Shown here piece after piece: positions 55,670 through 64,000 of a stretch of DNA of 64,000 nt (positions are counted from its first letter, which is position 1; each line of letters opens with the position of its first letter). The position numbers were made by a program, and so were the translations under genes. The stretch is from JAOUJD01 sp963726405. GTDB lineage: Bacteria > Pseudomonadota > Gammaproteobacteria > Burkholderiales > Burkholderiaceae_F. The notes beneath the pieces were generated by a model. The model was not told the DNA's origin and searched no databases. It saw nothing but the letters and a program-made list of their open reading frames with translations. The stretch covers positions 9,330-73,329 of the forward strand of contig CAVSCF010000016.1 in the NCBI GenBank assembly GCA_963726405.1. The letters are read 5' to 3'.

Positions 55670-56619
55670 GCCATCGCCGAGCGTGACCGCGGCGTTCGAC
55701 CCCGCCGCGACGGCAACCGCCACGGCGAGTGACTGAAGTGTTCCAGCAGGAAGTCGGCCATGGCCGCAACCTTCGGCGAGCGGTGTCTGCCCGGCAGGTA
55801 CAGCGCGTGGATGGGCACGGGTTCGACGTGATGCGCGCCGACCAGAAGCGGAACGAGTTGCTTGCGGCGCAATGGTTCGCCGACGATGATGTCGCCGAGC
55901 CGGATGACCCCCAGGCCGAGGATCGCCAGCTGGACTGCGGTCTCCGCGTTGTTCGCCGTGACGGTGCCGTGCACCTTCACGCTGCGCGGCCCCTCGGGCG
56001 AGTCGAAAGGCCAGAAGGCGAGATTGGGCTGCGACGAAACGAGAATGCAGTTGTGATTCAGAAGGTCGTCCGGCGTGCGCGGCAGGCCGTGGTTCCTGAG
56101 GTACGACGGCGCGGCGCAGATCACACGCTCCATGAAGCAGATGCGGCGCGCGATCAGGTTCTCGTCGCTGGCCTCGCCACTGCGCACGGCGATGTCGATG
56201 CCCTCTTCGGCAAAGTCCGGATCGCGATCGCTCATGGTGATGTCCAGCTGAACCTCGGGATAGCGCTTGAGGAAATCGGGCAGGACCGGCGGCAACTGAT
56301 GCAGGCCGAAAGCCACGCTCACGTGCAGGCGCAGCAGCCCGCGCGGCGCACTGCGGAAGCGCGTGATCTCCTGCTCGGCTTCCTCGATGTCCGCGAGGAT
56401 GCGCCGGCTGCGCTCGAGGAAGGTCTCGCCCTCCGGCGTCGTCGTCAGGCTCCGTGTCGTGCGGTTCAGCAACCGGACGCCGAGGCGGTCCTCGAGGCGC
56501 GAGACGCTCTTCGAAACTCCTGACGGGGTGAGCCCGAGCGCACGGGCCGCCGCGGAGAAACCGCCGAGTTCCACCGCCCGCACGAAGACCGTCATTTCCT
56601 CAGCGCGTTCACCGTTCAT
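55666..56619 (-). CDS. LysR-family transcriptional regulator
   Basis: A 317-residue regulator. The N-terminal winged helix-turn-helix is FVRAVELGGFSAAARALGLTPSGVSKSVSRLE (quoted as one stretch here by its ends), followed by the LysR substrate-binding fold. It is co-transcribed with the penicillin-acylase gene through an ATGA overlap, so the acylase is a likely target. It is divergent from two small genes at 56.7 kb, so the 121-base gap between them is where it would bind. No ligand is known. Confidence 0.9.
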   Translation of the reverse strand: MNGERAEEMTVFVRAVELGGFSAAARALGLTPSGVSKSVSRLEDRLGVRLLNRTTRSLTTTPEGETFLERSRRILADIEEAEQEITRFRSAPRGLLRLHVSVAFGLHQLPPVLPDFLKRYPEVQLDITMSDRDPDFAEEGIDIAVRSGEASDENLIARRICFMERVICAAPSYLRNHGLPRTPDDLLNHNCILVSSQPNLAFWPFDSPEGPRSVKVHGTVTANNAETAVQLAILGLGVIRLGDIIVGEPLRRKQLVPLLVGAHHVEPVPIHALYLPGRHRSPKVAAMADFLLEHFSHSPWRLPSRRGRTPRSRSAMA

Positions 56620-56740
56620 TTTGTCCTAGCGTTCACAGATGTTGTTCCGTGCAGACAGATTGTATGTTCATTCGCGCGGAATTACTGTTCGCTTCATGGG
56701 GCTCGCAGAAAGAGCCCGGCCAGAACCAGGAGTTGAGTCG

Positions 56741-56935
56741 ATGGCAGAAACGATCACAGTCCCGCGCTACGCCGCTTACAAGGCGCAGATGAAGCTCGAG
56801 CGGGCGGAAGCGGTAGTGAATGCGTTTTCCGAAATATATGACGCCGTTGCCGGGTTGTTCGCCCGGCGTATCCCGGCGGCACAAGAGAGCGACGCGCTGG
56901 CGATCCGGCGCGCATGGCTTCGGGCATCAGCCTGA
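56741..56935 (+). CDS. Small unknown protein 1 (64 residues), divergent from LysR
   Basis: A 64-residue soluble protein from ATG 56741, chosen because AGGAG lies 8 bases upstream. It begins MAETITVPRYAAYKAQMKLE and is predicted to be mostly helical, with an amphipathic helix VVNAFSEIYDAVAGLFARR. It shares a weak pattern with the next gene (a Tyr-Lys-x2-[ML]-Lys-Leu stretch and an AF.[EQ]..[YI]DA[VL] helix). It may be regulated by the adjacent LysR protein. Unknown family. Confidence 0.45.
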   Translation: MAETITVPRYAAYKAQMKLERAEAVVNAFSEIYDAVAGLFARRIPAAQESDALAIRRAWLRASA

Positions 56936-56964
56936 GCGCCACGGAAAAGGAAACGGAGTTGACG

Positions 56965-57162
56965 ATGTCTGCCACGACCGCCCTCGTCGGGCCTGTGCAT
57001 TACAAGGAAGAGTTGAAGTTGATGCGAGCGAAGACCGCCGCGGATTGGACGATCGGCGCGTTCGCGCAAGTGATCGACGCCCTGCGGGCCGAACCGGCTC
57101 GAACCGAATGGCTTGACGAACTCTCGCCGCCCCGGAAACGTTATTACGGCGCCTTCTACTGA
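56965..57162 (+). CDS. Small unknown protein 2 (65 residues), similar to the preceding one
   Basis: A 65-residue protein from ATG 56965 (MSATTALVGPVHYKEELKL), with ACGGAG 7 bases upstream. It aligns loosely with the 64-residue gene just before it (YKEELKLMRAK against YKAQMKLERAE, then GAFAQVIDAL against NAFSEIYDAV). It ends in a basic, aromatic tail (RKRYYGAFY). Soluble; unknown family. It probably forms one transcript with the preceding gene (29-base gap). Confidence 0.45.
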   Translation: MSATTALVGPVHYKEELKLMRAKTAADWTIGAFAQVIDALRAEPARTEWLDELSPPRKRYYGAFY

Positions 57163-57287
57163 GGCGCGCTCGAAGGTTGTCTCCCCCAGGGACCGGGTGC
57201 TGCACCCCCCGGCAGCACCCGGCTCCCGCCTCCCTCTCCCCGATTCGCGGGAGCGGACTCCAGAAGTGAAGCAGGTGGCCGCGTCGG
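57163..57287. other. Convergent intergenic spacer
   Basis: A 125-base gap between the small genes and the nickel permease. It contains GGGTGCTGCACCCCCCGGCAGCACCC, with GGGTGCTG pairing to the later CAGCACCC (57197-57222), which could be a terminator stem, but no T-run follows. No gene seen. Confidence 0.4.
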
Positions 57288-58100
57288 CTAAGTCGTGCGC
57301 AGCCGGGTTCGGGCCATCAGCACCGCGGCAAGAAAGCTGCTCGCGATGACGCCGACAACCAGTCCTCCGAAAACCACTTCGCGGCCTTCGGCCCACTGGT
57401 CGAAAGCCGGCGAGAGCAGCTTGGCCGTGCCGAGCGCGGCGACGAGCAGGCTGACGGTGGAAACCGCCAGGCTCATCACGCGGGAAGCGATGCAAGCGAG
57501 TTGATCAGCGCGGGCGATCAGGCGGGAAATCCACAGCCCGTTGACGCCGTCGGTCACCAGCATGCCCAGGACGAACAGCAGGCCGAGAAAGACGGCGTGC
57601 CAGACCCCGCCAAACTGAGTGGCCGTCAGGGCGAAGAGGGCCGCCTGGCTGACGGTGTCGAACGAAAGCGCGAAGAGCCCGCCGACGAGTGCCACCGTCC
57701 AGGGACGACGGGCGGTGCCGAGGCCACCGAGCAGTTTCCCTTTCAACCCGACGGGCGCAACGACTTCGTCCGGTGCGGCAGCCAGCACGGCCGTGAGATT
57801 GACGATGCCGAGCACCGCGAGGAACCCGATGGAGATCCACGCGCCGCTGAGTTCCAGCCAACCGGGCGCGGTCCACTTCTCGCTCGCGACACCAACCGCA
57901 ACCGCGATGGCCATCACGACGACTCCATGGCCCAGCGAAAACAGAGCGCCGCAATAGCGCGCGAACGGGCGCCTGTCGCGCGCATTGAACCGGGTGAGAC
58001 CGTCGATGGTGGCCAGGTGATCGGCGTCGAACCCGTGCTTCAGTCCCAGCAGAAAGACCAGCGCGCAAAGCGCTGTCCACTCGGTTGGCAGATCGTGCAT
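57288..58100 (-). CDS. Nickel permease, NixA/HoxN-like
   Basis: A 270-residue inner-membrane permease with about seven helices. Helix II carries the metal signature GLKHGFDADHLATIDG (His22, Asp25, Asp27, His28). A further conserved segment is ALFSLGHGVVVMAIAVAVG, and FALSFDTVSQAALFALT fits the family's conserved third region. Nickel specificity is favoured because nikR and a NikR-like operator are adjacent; cobalt transport cannot be excluded. The enzymes using the nickel (urease, hydrogenase) are not in the window. Confidence 0.85.
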   Translation of the reverse strand: MHDLPTEWTALCALVFLLGLKHGFDADHLATIDGLTRFNARDRRPFARYCGALFSLGHGVVVMAIAVAVGVASEKWTAPGWLELSGAWISIGFLAVLGIVNLTAVLAAAPDEVVAPVGLKGKLLGGLGTARRPWTVALVGGLFALSFDTVSQAALFALTATQFGGVWHAVFLGLLFVLGMLVTDGVNGLWISRLIARADQLACIASRVMSLAVSTVSLLVAALGTAKLLSPAFDQWAEGREVVFGGLVVGVIASSFLAAVLMARTRLRTT

Positions 58101-58117
58101 TTCGGGCTCCGTCCTCT

Positions 58118-58148
58118 GGTTATGAATATTCCAGAAATCTTCATAACC
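58118..58148 (-). promoter_or_regulatory. Palindromic NikR-like operator upstream of the nickel permease
   Basis: GGTTATGA and TCATAACC form a perfect 8-bp inverted repeat separated by 15 bases. It lies 18 bases upstream of the permease start, between it and nikR. E. coli NikR binds a GTATGA/TCATAC palindrome of similar geometry, so nickel-dependent repression of the permease is likely. Confidence 0.75.
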
Positions 58149-58187
58149 GCGCTTGACGGAAGTCAGTCGCGCGGCGGACGTCCCCGG

Positions 58188-58637
58188 CTAGTGGCGCGGC
58201 TTCAGGTGATCGTGGGTATGCGCTGCGCTCGAGGCGACTTCGACCATCACCAGGTTGAGCTGGCCGTGGTGGACTCCGCGCTCGGCCGTCATCGCATCGG
58301 CGAAGCGGCGCACGGCGCTCGCGCCTCCCTTCAGGATGACGCTCTCGATGCAATGTTCGTGGTCGAGGTGCGCGTGCATCGTCGACACCGTCAGGTCGTG
58401 GTGCTCGTGCTGAAGGCGCGTGAGCCGCTCGGCGAGGTCCCGCTCGTGATGGTTGTAGACGTAGGAGAGATTGGCGACGCAGTGCGCGCGCGCGTCGCTT
58501 TCCTCGCGCAGGCGATCCAGGTGAGCGCGCAGGATGTCGCGGACGGCCTCGGAGCGGTTGCTGTAACCACGCTGTTCGATCAGGCGGTCGAACTCGTGCG
58601 CGAGCTCGTCGTCGAGGGAAATCGTGAAACGCTCCAT
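58188..58637 (-). CDS. nikR: Nickel-responsive regulator NikR
   Basis: A 149-residue ribbon-helix-helix repressor. The N-terminal MERFTISLDDELAHEFD is the DNA-binding part. The C-terminal ACT-like domain binds nickel through His88, His90 and Cys96 (TMHAHLDHEHCIE), with a further His around 77-80. A His-rich tail (AAHTHDHLKPRH) follows. It sits directly upstream of the permease and its operator, on the same strand. Whether it represses its own gene is not clear; no second palindrome is seen before its start. Confidence 0.93.
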   Translation of the reverse strand: MERFTISLDDELAHEFDRLIEQRGYSNRSEAVRDILRAHLDRLREESDARAHCVANLSYVYNHHERDLAERLTRLQHEHHDLTVSTMHAHLDHEHCIESVILKGGASAVRRFADAMTAERGVHHGQLNLVMVEVASSAAHTHDHLKPRH

Positions 58638-58727
58638 GGCACGTCCCGGCAGTGTGGTGCGCCGAGTATAGGTTCCCGGTTGCGCTCGGCGAGTTGCGCA
58701 CGCAGAACGGTACGGCGCCGCAAAGAC

Positions 58728-58758
58728 AAACGCCCCGATGCAAGTGCACCGGGGCGTT
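58728..58758 (-). terminator. Terminator of the rRNA operon
   Basis: On the minus strand AACGCCCCG/CGGGGCGTT, with a 12-base loop, is followed by TGTCTTT. It lies 12 bases after the 5S gene and separates the rRNA transcript from nikR. Confidence 0.85.
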
Positions 58759-58769
58759 CGGAAGAGCTA

Positions 58770-58886
58770 GCCTGACGATGTCCTACTTTCGCAGGAAATA
58801 CATCCCACTATCATCGGCGCTGAGTCGTTTCACGGTCCTGTTCGGGATGGGAAGGAGTGGTTCCAACTCGCTATGGTCATCAGGCA
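58770..58886 (-). rRNA. rrf: 5S ribosomal RNA
   Basis: About 116 nt on the minus strand, starting TGCCTGATGACCATAGCGAG and ending CATCGTCAGGC; the ends are complementary (helix I). Contains the conserved CCCATCCCGAACAGG and GTAGGACATCG. It is the last gene of the rRNA operon. Boundaries are approximate by one or two bases. Confidence 0.95.
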
Positions 58887-58942
58887 ATTGGGTCGACCTC
58901 TTGCGTAACCACTGCCAGGCAGCGGCCATCAAGAGATCCAAT

Positions 58943-58956
58943 CGGAAGAAGCAAAG
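58943..58956 (-). other. Complementary segment 1 flanking the 23S gene
   Basis: In the 23S-5S spacer, the 14 bases here are the exact inverse complement of 62043-62056 in the tRNA-Ala-23S spacer. In the precursor RNA they could pair and extend the 23S processing stem. Confidence 0.5.
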
Positions 58957-59009
58957 GCTACGTTTCGTGTAGCGATCGTGGTTGCGTTCGCGCCTCGACT
59001 CACTGAGGA

Positions 59010-59024
59010 GGCAGCACGGTTATA

Positions 59025-59033
<9 letters not shown>
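59010..59033 (-). other. Pre-23S processing stem, 3' arm
   Basis: 24 bases that pair with 61894-61917 with a single mismatch. In the precursor they close the 23S region into a long helix of the type cut by RNase III. It includes the last bases of the 23S gene. Confidence 0.75.
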
Positions 59034-61893
<2,860 letters not shown>

Positions 61894-61900
<7 letters not shown>

Positions 61901-61917
61901 CCTATAACGGTGCTGCC
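61894..61917 (-). other. Pre-23S processing stem, 5' arm
   Basis: The 5' arm of the 24-base stem described with 59010-59033. It spans the 5' boundary of the 23S gene, and the mature 5' end lies within it. Confidence 0.75.
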
Positions 61918-62153
61918 TTTCGGCCTGCCACGTTATTTCAAGTGACCATGTTGCTGTTCTCAGTTGTTGCTGAGAGCTCGAATGCAATCACAACCCGTTA
62001 TCAACCCTCTCCTGGCTCATCACCAGGCGCAGGATTGAAACGCTTTGCTTCTTCCGAATTGTTAAAGATCGAAACAGCGATTTGGCTCTAGCCCTCGCGG
62101 GCCGAAGCCAAACGGAAACGCACGTCATGCGCTTTCGTTTGGACTCAGGAGAC
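61918..62153. other. tRNA-Ala to 23S internal transcribed spacer
   Basis: A 236-base spacer with no gene. It carries a boxA-like site (62057-62070) and the segment complementary to the 23S-5S spacer (62043-62056). Confidence 0.7.
62057..62070 (-). promoter_or_regulatory. boxA-like antitermination site in the rRNA spacer
   Basis: GATCTTTAACAATT on the minus strand resembles the boxA consensus TGCTCTTTAACAA, which recruits NusB/NusE for antitermination of rRNA transcription. Its position between tRNA-Ala and 23S is the usual place for the spacer boxA. Confidence 0.6.
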
Positions 62154-62229
62154 TGGTGGAGGTGAACGGGATCGAACCGATGACCTCCTGCTTGCAAAGC
62201 AGGCGCTCTCCCAACTGAGCTACACCCCC
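62154..62229 (-). tRNA. tRNA-Ala (anticodon TGC)
   Basis: A 76-nt tRNA on the minus strand, GGGGGTGTAGCTCAGTTGGG at the 5' end. The anticodon loop is CTTTGCAAG, the T-loop GGTTCGATCC, and CCA is encoded. Acceptor stem GGGGGTG pairs with CACCTCC (one G-U pair). Standard rRNA-operon spacer tRNA. Confidence 0.98.
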
Positions 62230-62251
62230 GGTTCTGCACTCACACCGAGTG

Positions 62252-62328
62252 TGGTGGGTCTGGTTGGACTCGAACCAACGACCCCCGCCTTATCAAGACG
62301 GTGCTCTAACCAGCTGAGCTACAGACCC
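62252..62328 (-). tRNA. tRNA-Ile (anticodon GAT)
   Basis: A 77-nt tRNA on the minus strand with GGGTCTGTAGCTCAGCTGG at the 5' end, anticodon loop CTTGATAAG, TTCGAGTCC T-loop and encoded CCA. Acceptor stem GGGTCTG pairs with CAGACCC. Together with tRNA-Ala it forms the usual spacer pair. Confidence 0.98.
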
Positions 62329-63993
<1,665 letters not shown>

Positions 63994-64000
63994 GATTCTG

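Overview
The window is a high-GC chromosomal segment of a betaproteobacterium, most likely order Burkholderiales. The evidence is the 16S rRNA sequence, two Burkholderia-type porins, an orphan TctC/Bug binding protein, and the core order anmK-erpA-bactofilin-coiled-coil membrane protein-rpsI-rplM-OsmC-coq7, which I recall as usual for this group. I see no phage, plasmid, transposase or CRISPR array.

Layout: 0-5 kb is housekeeping (anmK, cut by the window edge; erpA; bactofilin; rpsI/rplM; OsmC-like; coq7). A strong candidate small RNA with a loop complementary to Shine-Dalgarno sequences lies upstream of rplM. 5-11 kb holds two porins and a glpK-glpD operon. 11-15 kb holds a Bug protein, a nucleotidyltransferase-like protein, a PHB-depolymerase-like hydrolase, a YjdF-type membrane protein and two small unknown genes. 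15-23 kb is a co-directional minus-strand set: argE, a molybdopterin oxidoreductase, a PaaK-like ligase, an aminopeptidase and fadD. 23-39 kb carries an M20 amidohydrolase, a CaiB-type CoA transferase, a double-length 1880-residue UvrA, secreted or envelope proteins (Sel1-like, DUF2807-like, lipoprotein), a FAD oxidoreductase, an erythromycin-esterase-like protein and a beta-carbonic anhydrase.

39-51 kb is peptide transport and repair. A minus-strand operon encodes dppB, an M20 amidohydrolase, a binding protein, dppC, a small periplasmic protein, dppD and dppF. A 2 x 63-bp repeat sits exactly at the dppD/dppF junction. A second, orphan binding protein and periplasmic msrB-msrA follow. 51-58.6 kb has a LysR regulator overlapping a penicillin-acylase-family gene, two small similar unknown proteins, and a nickel module: NikR, a NixA-type permease, and a palindromic NikR-like operator just upstream of the permease.

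58.7-64 kb is a complete rRNA operon on the minus strand (16S, tRNA-Ile, tRNA-Ala, 23S, 5S, terminator), with 23S processing stems and a boxA-like site.

Six otherwise well-conserved genes are split by seven single-base indels, six of them +1 and several at homopolymers: porin 2, glpD, glpK, the molybdopterin oxidoreductase, the Sel1-like gene, and the DUF2807-like gene (two). This looks more like residual sequencing error than gene decay. All functional names come from reading the sequence by eye; no database search was run.
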